From Mesobacillus maritimus (GTDB lineage Bacteria; Bacillota; Bacilli; Bacillales; Cytobacillaceae): a stretch of DNA of 64,000 nt. Both the position numbers and the translations under genes were made by a program. The notes under the pieces are model-generated. The model saw nothing but the letters and a program-made list of their open reading frames with translations. It was not told where the DNA came from and ran no database searches. The stretch spans positions 1-64,000 of the forward strand of contig NZ_JAMBNR010000009.1 of assembly GCF_023715205.1 (NCBI RefSeq), in the 5' to 3' direction. This document shows positions 7,737 to 16,875 of the stretch, piece after piece. How positions within the stretch are numbered: position 1 is the first letter of the stretch; each line of letters starts with the position of its first letter.

Positions 7737-9614
7737 TTACGGTTTTACTAGGAAATAGCCAGTCATTTCTTGGTGTAGTGCAGAACAGAAGTTTGTGCAG
7801 TAAAGTGGGAAAGTACCCGCTTTTTCTGCTGTAAATTCAATTGTATTGGTTTGACCAGGTTGAACCTCCATGTTTAGGTCATAACCATTGATGGCAAAGC
7901 CATGTGTGATATCTTGGTCGAAGTCGATATTGGTTAAGTGGATAAAGACTTTATCGCCTTTATTCACCTCAATCACGTCAGGACGTTCTGCTTTTGCATC
8001 AAAGATAAATTTTGAACGCATGGCAATACCGTAAACGTGGACTTCGTCGCCTTTGCGCTCGATTCTTGTTTCTTCTTGGTTGTAAACGGCGTTTGGATTG
8101 CCTTCGTCCTTGTCGTAAACGGAAATCGTCTTGATTTTATCGGCTTTAATCATTTGCGCGTAATGCGGTTCAGGGTTAACCGGTGCAGATTGGATGACTT
8201 CCATTTTTTCACCGCTTAAGTCAATTAATTGCATCGATTCTGGATGTGACGGACCGACAGAAAGATAACTATCTTTTGCCAACTTGTTCAGAGCAATGAT
8301 GTATTTTCCGTCCGGCGCGACTGTATCTCCTTCTGCCGCTACAGAGTGGCCAGGAGAGTACTGAACAGGAACACGGTCCAATGTATCCCCAGTGTTTGGA
8401 TCCCATTTCACAATTTCAGACGAAATGAACATTGTTGTATAAGCCATTCCTGCATCATCAAATTGAGTATGAAGCGGTCCAAGTGCATTTTCTGGGTCGA
8501 CTTCACGTTCCATAACAGATTCATAGTTTAAAATTGGAATTCCATTGCGTTCGCCAGCAAACTCTTCCTTTTCAATGGCAGCGAAGGCTTTTTCAAAAGA
8601 GAAGACCGTCATGGCTGGAGCAAGTTTTCCAGATGCAATAAAGCGTGTTCCGTCAGGAGTAACGTCAACGCCGTGTGGTGATTTGGCAACAGGGACAAGA
8701 TAAATGCCACCTTTATGTTTTTCAGGGAAGATCATTTTTTGACCTGTTACTTCATCGTACTCTCCATCTGCAATCATCTTTTCAAGCTCTTTCCAGTTGA
8801 AAAGAACAATATAGTCACGGTCAGCTTGTGATGCGTTAATTTCAAGGTTCGTCGTTGCTTCTTCTGTGTTATAAGTGGTCATAACAGCCCAGTCACTTGA
8901 CATGCCTTTCCCAGCATCAGATAGGTCATAAGACCATGGTGGGAGAGCGACTTGATAGGCAATGTTTAATTTTTCTTTTTTCTCATCAAAAGTAACGGCA
9001 GACATAACGCCACGGTACTGATCACTATAATCGTCTAGTGAAGCATATTCATGTCCAATCGGGACGGCAAAGCGAGTAGGGAGGAACATGTACTCTGTAT
9101 TTTCTGTCACAAATGCAGCACAGTGTGGACCGCTTGTGTTTGGAACATCAATGATATCTTTTGTTGTGAAGGTTTCGAGGTTCATAACCGCTGCACGGCT
9201 ATTTCCTACGTCTGTAGCAAACAAGTATTTTCCATCATAATCCCCGTCGGTTTCGGATAAAGCTGGGTGATGGAGGTCTCCCCATGTGAATCCACCTAAC
9301 ATTTCTTTTGAGTGTTGATCATAGCCGTAACCTGTTGCTGGATCGGGTGTAAACACTGGAATTGTACGAATGTGACGCATGGATGGAACTCCATAAATAA
9401 ACATTTGACCAGAGTGTCCACCAGAGGCCATTAAATAGTACTCATCTTTTTCACCAAATGGAACATAGACTTTTTCAGCATTTGTTTTGTTTTTATCTCC
9501 AGTTGCGTCAGCGGTTGCTTGTGTAGCCGGAGAAGGCGAGAAGTCTGCAAAAAATACAGTCGCCGCCAGTAAACCGGTTACAAGACCAGCAACGGGAGGT
9601 ACCCATTTCTTCAT
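7737..9614 (-). CDS. nosZ: Nitrous oxide reductase NosZ (clade II-like)
   Basis: About 625 residues; reduces N2O to N2 outside the membrane. The N terminus (KKWVPPVAGLVTGLLAATVFF) is a Sec-type signal or anchor with no twin arginine, as in clade II enzymes. The seven-bladed propeller carries CuZ ligand regions such as ASGGHSGQM and DLHHPAL. The C-terminal cupredoxin has the CuA ligands Cys606, Cys610, His614 and Met617 (CTNFCSALHQEM), with a further His in DITHGFA. The ATG at 9614 has AAGGTGGTG upstream, so the longer frame starting at 9638 is rejected. It follows nosC by about 50 bases and is part of an FNR-type operon. Confidence 0.96.
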   Translation of the reverse strand: MKKWVPPVAGLVTGLLAATVFFADFSPSPATQATADATGDKNKTNAEKVYVPFGEKDEYYLMASGGHSGQMFIYGVPSMRHIRTIPVFTPDPATGYGYDQHSKEMLGGFTWGDLHHPALSETDGDYDGKYLFATDVGNSRAAVMNLETFTTKDIIDVPNTSGPHCAAFVTENTEYMFLPTRFAVPIGHEYASLDDYSDQYRGVMSAVTFDEKKEKLNIAYQVALPPWSYDLSDAGKGMSSDWAVMTTYNTEEATTNLEINASQADRDYIVLFNWKELEKMIADGEYDEVTGQKMIFPEKHKGGIYLVPVAKSPHGVDVTPDGTRFIASGKLAPAMTVFSFEKAFAAIEKEEFAGERNGIPILNYESVMEREVDPENALGPLHTQFDDAGMAYTTMFISSEIVKWDPNTGDTLDRVPVQYSPGHSVAAEGDTVAPDGKYIIALNKLAKDSYLSVGPSHPESMQLIDLSGEKMEVIQSAPVNPEPHYAQMIKADKIKTISVYDKDEGNPNAVYNQEETRIERKGDEVHVYGIAMRSKFIFDAKAERPDVIEVNKGDKVFIHLTNIDFDQDITHGFAINGYDLNMEVQPGQTNTIEFTAEKAGTFPLYCTNFCSALHQEMTGYFLVKP

Positions 9615-9665
9615 GCAATTGCACCACCTTAAGATCATTTTTTTAAAGAACTCGTTCTGAAACCT

Positions 9666-10124
9666 TTATTCCTTTTCTGAAGCATCTTTCAGAGCTTCGA
9701 CGACTTGTTGAATTTCTTCTTCAGATAGTGGATTTCCACCAATCACGGATGACATAACAGCAGAAGTTGGTTCTTTTAGGAATTCTGTAAGTGGTTTTCC
9801 ATGTTTTCCTTCTACTTCGTTAAATGCTTTGGACAAATCAGGTCCAGTCGCTCCACCTTGTAAATCAAGAGATGAAACGGAGTGACAAGATAAGCAGCCT
9901 TTCGTATTTAAAATTTCCCCGCTTGCAGCAACCGGTTCGGCAGCAGGTTGTTCGGTTTCCTCTGCTGCTGGACTTTCTGCAGCGGGTGTCTCAGTTTCAC
10001 TTGCGGTTTCAGTTTGAGTGGCAGTAGGAGCTACATCGTCCTTCCCAAGCCACTCAAAGCCTGCGAAACCAATTCCAAAACCAATAACAGCACAAATAAT
10101 AAAGCTAGCAACTGAATTTGGCAT
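9666..10124 (-). CDS. nosC: NosC-like membrane-anchored cytochrome c
   Basis: 152 residues. A single N-terminal membrane span (about 5-25) is followed by an Ala/Glu/Thr/Pro-rich linker (about 30-70) and a monohaem cytochrome c domain with CLSCH at about residue 78 and a likely distal Met in SAVMSSV. It is first in the nos operon and is the probable electron donor to the CuA site of NosZ from the quinol pool. The ribosome binding site AAAGGGGGG is well placed. Low-complexity linkers like this are common in membrane-tethered Gram-positive cytochromes. Confidence 0.88.
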   Translation of the reverse strand: MPNSVASFIICAVIGFGIGFAGFEWLGKDDVAPTATQTETASETETPAAESPAAEETEQPAAEPVAASGEILNTKGCLSCHSVSSLDLQGGATGPDLSKAFNEVEGKHGKPLTEFLKEPTSAVMSSVIGGNPLSEEEIQQVVEALKDASEKE

Positions 10125-10161
10125 ATTGCCGTTTTCCCCCCTTTGATGAATTTACAATTTC

Positions 10162-10204
10162 ATCCTAACGCTTGGAGTGTGGTGGAAATGTGATGGGCCT
10201 CACA
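10162..10204 (-). promoter_or_regulatory. FNR-box class II promoter of the nos operon
   Basis: TGTGATGGGCCTCACA at 10189-10204 is a perfect TGTGA-N6-TCACA Crp/FNR-family site. On the minus strand a -10 like TAGGAT (10167-10162) follows, centred 32 bases from the site, the geometry of a class II activated promoter (site at about -41.5). The initiating base would lie near 10155, about 30 bases before nosC. No good -35 hexamer is present, as expected for activator dependence. Confidence 0.8.
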
Positions 10205-10260
10205 CTTTCGAGGAGGTTTTGTGAAAGATTTGTGAATCGGAGGTGAAGAGAGGAAAACAA

Positions 10261-10291
10261 AAAACCTGACCTATAGGATAGGTCAGGTTTT
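10261..10291 (-). terminator. Terminator downstream of bshB2
   Basis: AAAACCTGACCTATAGG, ATAGGTCAGGTTTT forms a 12-14 bp stem. Read on the minus strand it is followed by a T-rich tract (TTTTTTTGTTTTCC). Confidence 0.8.
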
Positions 10292-10437
10292 GATTGGCCC
10301 TAAGCCATCAGGTTTAGGGTAGGGCCTTGGGCTTTTTGTTTTCGCTTAGTTCTAGGTACCAACAAGTCTGATTGGTGACCTTCTTGTACCTGGTGTCACG
10401 AGTATAGTCACCAATAAGGGCTATAGGTGGCCTTTTC
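10292..10437. other. Structured spacer after bshB2
   Basis: No gene is present, but there is dense dyad symmetry. GGCCCTA (10296-10302) pairs with TAGGGCC (10320-10326), and ATTGGTGAC (10371-10379) pairs with GTCACCAAT (10407-10415). A further AGGTAC/GTACCT pair straddles the left arm of the second hairpin. It lies in the 3' untranslated part of the bshB2 transcript before its terminator. Confidence 0.6.
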
Positions 10438-11112
10438 TTAAAATTGATAAGTCCAAAAGCGTTCAAAATTGATTCGAGCTAATACCTCAGGATCCTGCTG
10501 TTTCAAACCTTCAGCCATTCCCTCAATCATTAATTGCGTTTGAGACTGGTGAGCTTTAATGGAGTCGATTTTTTGATCAGCAACCGCGCTCACATCATGA
10601 ACGATGTCCGCCTCACCAAGCTCTTCGACACAATTATTCGAGAAAGCGACACAATGAAGTTTCGGTCGCTGACCTACAGGAAGCTGTTCAACTGCTTTGA
10701 CAACCGCTGCACCTGTCGCATCATGGTCGGGGTGAACCGAATAACCAGGATAGAAAGTGATGATGAGTGACGGATTTAGTTCTGCAATCATGTCAGAAAT
10801 TTGTTTCGCCAACTTCTCTTGATCTTCAAATTCCACCGTTTTATCCCGATAGCCCAACATCCGCAGATCCTGGATTCCAAGGACACGCGCAGATTCTTTT
10901 AATTCATACTTTCTGATACTTGGCAATGTCTCCCGATTGGCGAATGGAGGGTTGCCCATGTTTCGGCCCATCTCACCAAGAGTGAGGCAGGCGTAGGTAA
11001 CAGGTGTCCCCATATTGACGTGTGAAGCAATCGTGCCAGAGACACCGAATGCTTCGTCATCTGGGTGAGGGAAAACAACCAATACTTGCCGTTCCTTTTC
11101 CACTCTATCCAC
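10438..11112 (-). CDS. bshB2: Bacillithiol deacetylase BshB2
   Basis: 224 residues of the PIG-L/LmbE deacetylase family. Zinc-binding motifs are HPDDEAFG (about residue 16) and HPDHDAT (about 127). The segment MGRNMGNPPFANRETLP is typical of BshB2 (YojG in B. subtilis), which hydrolyses N-acetylglucosaminyl-malate in bacillithiol synthesis. Its partner yojF-like gene lies upstream on the same strand, as in B. subtilis, supporting the assignment over other LmbE proteins. The ribosome binding site lies in AAGGAGTGTGG. Confidence 0.93.
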   Translation of the reverse strand: MDRVEKERQVLVVFPHPDDEAFGVSGTIASHVNMGTPVTYACLTLGEMGRNMGNPPFANRETLPSIRKYELKESARVLGIQDLRMLGYRDKTVEFEDQEKLAKQISDMIAELNPSLIITFYPGYSVHPDHDATGAAVVKAVEQLPVGQRPKLHCVAFSNNCVEELGEADIVHDVSAVADQKIDSIKAHQSQTQLMIEGMAEGLKQQDPEVLARINFERFWTYQF

Positions 11113-11194
11113 ACTCCTTTTTTAAAAAAATTCATTCGAAGTAGTATCACTTCGAGAATGGTTCTGCCCGTAGAATCGGCCGCTTGCGCTTTTC

Positions 11195-11542
11195 CTATTC
11201 AAATGGGGTTAAACTGATTTGTAAAGCAACGGCGAGCTTGCCATCAAAGTCGTGGCCTGCAAGCAGTAATCTGCCTTTTGCATCGATTTCATAATGTGTG
11301 ATGCCTTCCGCATACACCCATCCAAACGGAATTTTAAGGCCAACGCGGTAAGGTCCATCTCCGGTAATTTTCGCGCGTTCATAAGTGATGTTCGCATTAC
11401 GCATATAAGCGCCTGCTGAGAAAAACTTTTCATTATGATGGGATGCATATGCACCATTCGTTGTTTCAAGATGGACATAAACCTCTTTATTTAAAAATCC
11501 ATCGAGGGCTTCTTGTACAGATTGGATATTCACTGGATCCAA
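11195..11542 (-). CDS. yojF: YojF family protein (DUF1806)
   Basis: A 115-residue cytoplasmic protein without membrane segments, matching the DUF1806/YojF pattern (start MDPVNIQSVQEALDGF, middle FGWVYAEGITHYEIDAKGRLLLAGHD). Its role is unknown, but it is regularly linked to the bacillithiol deacetylase bshB2, which follows 83 bases downstream here. The ATG has an AGGAGGAGAA ribosome binding site. The spacer to bshB2 holds a small fragment of the GC-rich dispersed repeat (CGGCCGCTTGCGCTTTTC). Confidence 0.88.
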   Translation of the reverse strand: MDPVNIQSVQEALDGFLNKEVYVHLETTNGAYASHHNEKFFSAGAYMRNANITYERAKITGDGPYRVGLKIPFGWVYAEGITHYEIDAKGRLLLAGHDFDGKLAVALQISLTPFE

Positions 11543-11575
11543 GGTTCTTCTCCTCCTTTCAGCCAGTTTCGTTGA

Positions 11576-12394
11576 TTACGCTTTGCGGCCAGCCCCAATG
11601 CGAGTATAGGCACCGTGCATTACTGGGCCAACAAACTGGTTTAACTTAAATCCATGCTTAATTGCTTCTGAAACGAAATCTTTTGCGACGCTGAAGGCTT
11701 CTTCTGCAGGTAATCCTTTTCCAAGTCCTGCTGCAATGGCAGCAGCAAAGGTACAACCAGCACCATGAGTATAGGTTGTATTGAATTTCTCAGATTCAAA
11801 TAAGTGGAATTCCTTGCCGTCATACATTAAGTCAACTGCTTTTTCATGTTCAAGTTTGCTGCCACCTTTAATCATGACATATTTCGCTCCGAGGTCATGA
11901 ATTTTTGCAGCGGCTTCTTTCATATCATCCACTGTTTTGATTGGTCCAGTTTGCGCTAATTGCCATGCTTCAAATAAGTTTGGTGTTACCACCGTTGCGC
12001 GTGGCAACAATAATTCTCTCATGGCATCTGTATTTTCTGGCATAAGAACTTCATCTTCACCTTTGCAAACCATAACCGGGTCGATGACCACTTTATCAAG
12101 CTTGTATTCGTCAATTTTTCGTGCAGCGAGTTCAATAATGTCCACTGAACCAAGCATGCCTGTTTTCATCGAATCAATTCCAACGGATAAAATCGTATCC
12201 AATTGTTTTTCGACATGTTCAACCGGTTGCGGAAAGACAACGTGATGCCAGTCATTAGGATCCATGGTAACAATCGATGTCACAGCGTTCATACCATAAA
12301 CACCGAGCTCTTGGAAGGTTTTCAAGTCTGCTTGTAAACCAGCACCACCGCTGGAATCAGACCCTGCAATTGTTAACACCTTTTTTAAAGTCAT
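11576..12394 (-). CDS. pdxK: Pyridoxine/hydroxymethylpyrimidine kinase PdxK
   Basis: 272 residues of the ribokinase-like ThiD/PdxK family. The N terminus TIAGSDSSGGAGLQADLKTF and the catalytic THGAGCTFAAA near residue 213 are diagnostic. Length and sequence follow B. subtilis PdxK (YwdB), which phosphorylates pyridoxine, pyridoxal and hydroxymethylpyrimidine. It feeds vitamin B6 salvage in the cytoplasm. A ThiD-only role is the alternative. The AAGGAGGACG ribosome binding site supports the start. It marks the beginning of the synteny shared with the ywd region of B. subtilis. Confidence 0.9.
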   Translation of the reverse strand: MTLKKVLTIAGSDSSGGAGLQADLKTFQELGVYGMNAVTSIVTMDPNDWHHVVFPQPVEHVEKQLDTILSVGIDSMKTGMLGSVDIIELAARKIDEYKLDKVVIDPVMVCKGEDEVLMPENTDAMRELLLPRATVVTPNLFEAWQLAQTGPIKTVDDMKEAAAKIHDLGAKYVMIKGGSKLEHEKAVDLMYDGKEFHLFESEKFNTTYTHGAGCTFAAAIAAGLGKGLPAEEAFSVAKDFVSEAIKHGFKLNQFVGPVMHGAYTRIGAGRKA

Positions 12395-12595
12395 TTCTTT
12401 CGTCCTCCTTTGTTCTTCCTATATGTACAGGCATTTGGGTTCTATTTCAAGATTATACCACTCGTTTCAGTCGATACAAAGAAAGTTGGTTGGATTCTTT
12501 TCTCTCGATAAACATCCTTACGATTTTGCAAGCGGTGATAAAAGTAACTGATAACCATTCAAGTTTTCATTAGGATATTCTATGTGTTTTTTATC

Positions 12596-12742
12596 GCTCT
12601 TTTCTCAAAGATTGTTGTTTTTTTAAAGAAATATAAAGGATGAGAAAGGAGCTTACAAACTAAGTAGGAACGCAGAGAAAGGCTTATTTCGCGTTAAGAT
12701 CAGCTTAAAGTTGAAACAACAAATTTTACGAAAACAGCCTTA
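12596..12742 (+). repeat. MITE-like repeat, copy C
   Basis: It starts GCTCTTTTCTCAAAG and ends TTTTACGAAAACAGCCTTA. The interior GATGAGAAAGGAGCTTACAAA matches the other copies; the GTTAAAATC/GATTTTAAC pair has decayed. It is the main content of the left half of the 12395-13041 gap. Confidence 0.8.
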
Positions 12743-12887
12743 GCAATAAACCCATAAATAACGGAGTGGGAAAAAACTCCTACACAAATTTGTCAAAATT
12801 TCGATATTGGTTTGTAACATATGACACAGTGATGCCCTTTGTTTTCCTGTAAATTGGAACTAGAGACACCTTAATAGATTTCTATTG

Positions 12888-12905
12888 TCACAGTTAAAAC
12901 TGTGA
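12888..12905. promoter_or_regulatory. Palindromic operator candidate upstream of fdhD
   Basis: TCACAGTTAAAACTGTGA has perfect 8-bp arms around AA and lies 136 bases before the fdhD start. The half-sites face the opposite way to an FNR box (TCACA..TGTGA instead of TGTGA..TCACA), so the regulator is unknown. An AT-rich stretch with TATTTAAAAT follows. The rest of 12743-13041 holds no recognised gene or known riboswitch. Confidence 0.55.
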
Positions 12906-13041
12906 TAAATAATACAGATTTTCGTATTTAAAATTTCTAGAATACTAGGGGAACAATTAAACCGTTGGCCATTTCCTTAAGAGGGTTGTGAAAACCAGTA
13001 GCAACAATACTTGGAGGGCAAACGTTTAAGGGGTGAAGAAC

Positions 13042-13854
13042 ATGCTCAAAAAGGGTTGTCCTGATGAATATCCAATTAATTTGGTTGTAAATGGGTTTGA
13101 AATTGCTGTTTTTCAGTTAACAAGTCAGGATTTAGTAGATTGGGCTTATGGATATCTCTTTTCGGAGGGATTAATTGATCGGGCAGAGGATATTGATGCT
13201 GTCAATTTTCAAGAAGGAACGGGAACTTTACATGTTTCCTTAAATAATGATTTTGATCCTAAGCACATGTTTTCAAAGAAAAAGCATTATACGGCTGGTT
13301 GTGGTCGTGGCGTGACTTTCTTTTCGATGACAGATGTGAAAAGCTTCCAAAAGGTAAAATCAAACGAGCAATATGCTTTAAGTTACCTTTTAAAAAAGCG
13401 TAGTGAATTTGCACAAAACTCGCCTTTGTATTTGGAAACTGGTGGGATGCATGGCGCTTGTATCATCCATGAAGATGGTGAAATAGTCGTTCGTGAAGAC
13501 ATTGGTCGTCATAACGCGGTCGATAAGGTGATCGGTCACGCAATTAGAAAGCGATTACAACCTGAGCGACTTGTGTTATTGACAACTGGAAGAGTTTCAT
13601 ATGAAATGCTCTCGAAAGCAGCAAAGTTTGGGTTTCCAGTTATTGGATCTAGGACAGCGGCGACTAAGCAGGCTGTTCAATTGGCGAGATTTCTCCAAAT
13701 TGAGGTAGTCGGTTATTTAAGAGGGAAAATGGCCAACGTGTATACTTCAACTGGCAGAATTTACGATGACGTAACAGGATCAACTGTTGCAGAAAAACCA
13801 ATTGAAAGGGGTGAGGTCTCACTGTTTTCAATTAATCGTACTAATAGGGATTAG
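13042..13854 (+). CDS. fdhD: Formate dehydrogenase sulfurtransferase FdhD
   Basis: About 270 residues. FdhD passes sulfur from a cysteine desulfurase to the molybdenum/tungsten cofactor of formate dehydrogenase and is required for activity. The conserved Cys loop is visible as YTAGCGRG (about residue 92), followed by TGGMHGACI, REDIGRHNAVDKVIG and the C-terminal GRVSYEMLSKAAKFGFPVIGSR. Only one Cys of the loop is present, as in several FdhD proteins. The ATG at 13042 is preferred because AAGGGG lies about 8 bases upstream; a GTG at 13033 in the same frame would give three extra residues. It opens the fdh operon. Confidence 0.94.
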   Translation: MLKKGCPDEYPINLVVNGFEIAVFQLTSQDLVDWAYGYLFSEGLIDRAEDIDAVNFQEGTGTLHVSLNNDFDPKHMFSKKKHYTAGCGRGVTFFSMTDVKSFQKVKSNEQYALSYLLKKRSEFAQNSPLYLETGGMHGACIIHEDGEIVVREDIGRHNAVDKVIGHAIRKRLQPERLVLLTTGRVSYEMLSKAAKFGFPVIGSRTAATKQAVQLARFLQIEVVGYLRGKMANVYTSTGRIYDDVTGSTVAEKPIERGEVSLFSINRTNRD

Positions 13855-13890
13855 GGCTGTTTAATCATAATTTGGGAAGGAGAGAGAGAG

Positions 13891-16875
13891 ATGGTTGAAA
13901 TCAATCTCAATCGCCGGCAATTTTTAAAGTTGACTGGGGCAACTGCAGCAACATTAGCTGTAGTCGAATTAGGCTTCAATGAAAAAGAAGTACATGCCAC
14001 ATCTAAAGAATTTAAGATTGCCAAAACAAATGTAACACCAACCATTTGTGCATTCTGCGGTGTTGGGTGTGGGATTTTGGTGCACACAGACGACAAAACC
14101 GTCGTTTATACAGAAGGGGATCCGGATAGTCCGGTAAACGAAGGAACACTCTGTAGTAAAGGAACCACGATTCGCCAAGTGTACACTTCTGAAAAACGTG
14201 TCACTAAACCAATGTATCGTGCTCCTGGCAGTGATAAATGGGTAGAAAAAGATTGGGACTGGATGTACAAAACCATTTCCCAACGTGTAAAAGAAACACG
14301 TGATAAATCTTTTGTTGTTGAAGAAAACGGAATTCAAGTAAATAAGACCGAAGCGATTGCTAGCTTAGGAGGAGCAGCTCTTGATAACGAAGAGACGTAT
14401 TTGCTCGCAAAAATGATGAGAGGGCTTGGCGTTACGTATTTAGAGCACCAGGCACGAATATGACACAGCTCTACGGTTGCCGGTCTGGCACCTACAGTAG
14501 GTCGTGGCGCAATGACCAACCATTGGAATGATCTCCAAAATACAGATTGTGCCTTAATTATGGGTGGAAACCCTGCGGAAAATCATCCAATTTCTTTTAG
14601 ATGGCTGACAAAAGCGAAAGAAAGAGGCGCAAAGCTGATTTCTGTTGACCCACGCTTTACAAGAACCTCTGCAAAAGCGGATTTATATGGGCAGCTTCGT
14701 TCAGGTACGGATATCGCATTTTTAGGTGGAATGATTAAGTACGCGCTTGATAATGAACTTTACCACAAAGAATATGTGGCTCACTATACAAATGCTTCGT
14801 TTATTTTAAAGGAAGATTATGATTTTAATGATGGTTTATTTAGCGGATATGATGAAGCAACACGTTCATATGACAAAACAAAATGGGCTTTTGAAACAAA
14901 TGAAGATGGAACACCAAAAGAAGATAAGACCCTGAAACATCCACGGTCTGTATTCCAGTTAATGAAAAAACATTATGACCGTTATGATGTTGATACTGTC
15001 ATTTCTGTTACCGGAACAAACAAAGAAGATTATGTAAAGATTTGTGAGGCTTTCTGTTCAACAGGACAGGTTGGCAAATCAGGGACGATCATGTATGCAA
15101 TGGGAACCACTCAACATACAGTAGGTACACAAAACGTGCGTGCCTTCGGAATTATTCAGTTGTTACTAGGAAATATCGGACTTCCTGGTGGAGGAATCAA
15201 TGCCATGCGTGGGGAGTCAAACGTTCAAGGATCCACGGACTTTGGGCTTCTATTCGGAGATCTTCCTGGATATGTTGGGGCACCAAAGGCTATTCCTGAG
15301 CATGCTACCCTTGCAGGATATAACGAAAAGGAAACCCCTCCTAGTGGATACTGGAGTAATAAACCGAAGTTCATGGTAAGTATGCTAAAAGCTTGGTATG
15401 GTCCAAATGCTCGTAAGAAAAATGACTTCTGTTACGAGTACCTGCCAAAAGGAAACAAAAACTATTCGCATATCAATCTATTTAATGCGATGTATAAAGG
15501 TGAAATCGAAGGTGCATTCCTTTTTGGTACAAACCCTGTAGTCGGTGGTCCAAACGCTGGTAAGGAAAAAGAAGCACTGGGCAACTTAAAATGGTTGGTG
15601 GCCGCTGACCTTTGGGAAACAGAGTCATCAGCATTCTGGCAAAAAGAAGCTGGTAGCGATCCATCAACAATTGATACAGAAGTGTTCTTCCTCCCTGCGG
15701 CATCTTCTTATGAAAAAGAGGGAAGTGTCTCGAACTCTTCTCGCTGGATGCAATACCGTTGGAAAGCAATAGATCCCAAGGGTGAATCATTGGCAGACCT
15801 TGAAATCATCCATATGTTGATGAAAAACATCAAGGAATTATACAAAAATGAAAAGACTGCGATTGCAAAACCAGTCAATGCACTGTACTGGAACTATGGC
15901 AAAGGTCACCACCCTGATATCGATTTGGTTTGTAAAGAAATCAACGGTTATGACCTTAAGACAAAGAAGCTTTTACCAGGCTTTGCAGCGCTAATGGATG
16001 ATGGATCAACAAGCTGTGGGAACTGGATTTATTCAGGTTTCTATCCAGAAGAAGGCAAGAACCGTGCAAAAAACCGTGACAACAAAGATACAGGCGGCGG
16101 AAATTATCTAAACTGGGCATTTGCATGGCCAGCAAACCGCCGAATTCTCTATAACCGTGCATCTGCGGACTTAAATGGAAAGCCATGGAGCAAGGAGAAA
16201 GCGGTTATTTGGTGGGATGCTTCCCAGAAGTTATGGGTTGGAAATGATGTCCCAGACTTCGTTCCTGCAAAGTCACCGAAAGACCCCGGTGGGGACAATC
16301 CATTTATCATGACCAAGGATGGAGTTGCCGGCATCTTTGCAGGTAACTTAAATGATGGACCATTACCTGAGCACTATGAGCCATTTGAAAGCCCGGTTAC
16401 AAACGCATTCTCAAGCCAAGAGATCAACCCAGCTGTTCAAATTATTGAGGGTGAATTTAATCTCAAAGGAAATTCCAAAGAGTTCCCAATCGTAGCAACA
16501 ACGTATCGGGTTAGTGAACACTGGCAATCTGGCTCGATGACACGAAATCAAGAATGGCTCTCTGAATTAGTTGGACATATGTACATCGAAATCAGTGAAG
16601 AGTTAGCAAAAGAAAAAGGCATCAAAAATAAGGATAAGGTCATTGTCAGCTCGGCCCGAGGGGAAATTGAGGCGTATGCAATGGTGACAAAACGATTTAA
16701 GCCTTATACCATCCAAGGACAAAAAGTACATCACATTGGAATGCCTTGGCATTTTGGGTTTAAAGGATTTGCAACAGGAGATACCGCAAACCGGCTAACA
16801 CCACATGTCGGGGATGCAAACTCAACAATACCGGAATATAAAGCATTCCTCTGTAATGTAAGGAGGGCTGACTAA
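13891..16875 (+). CDS. fdhA: Selenocysteine formate dehydrogenase catalytic subunit
   Basis: One 994-residue protein read through an in-frame TGA (14461-14463, residue 191). The upstream part carries a twin-arginine signal (NRRQFLKLTG), a 4Fe-4S motif (CAFCGVGC with a later CSKG) and ends LEHQARI. After TGA the frame continues HSSTVAGLAPTVGRGAMTNHW, matching the Sec site of FdnG-type enzymes. A SECIS hairpin follows. The C-terminal domain binds the Mo/W bis-MGD cofactor. It oxidises formate outside the membrane and passes electrons to the FeS and cytochrome b subunits encoded next. Calling two separate truncated genes here would be an artefact. The TAA overlaps the next ATG. Confidence 0.95.
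14461..14500 (+). promoter_or_regulatory. Selenocysteine UGA and bacterial SECIS element
   Basis: The TGA is followed by 18 bases and then the loop GGTCT (14482-14486). The stem is GGT (14475-14477) with ACC (14490-14492) and GCC (14479-14481) with GGC (14487-14489), leaving a bulged T at 14478. A lower pair CTAC/GTAG (14471-14474 and 14497-14500) can extend it. The bulged U, GGUC loop and 18-base spacing equal those of E. coli fdhF, the binding site of the elongation factor SelB. Confidence 0.9.

Noticed and set aside
12743-13041. Riboswitch (molybdenum cofactor type) before fdhD
   Set aside because: I could not match the conserved core of a Moco riboswitch; only the 18-bp palindrome is supported.
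13891-14463. fdhA as two separate genes or a pseudogene
   Set aside because: The TGA context, SECIS hairpin and continuous homology on both sides explain the stop as selenocysteine.
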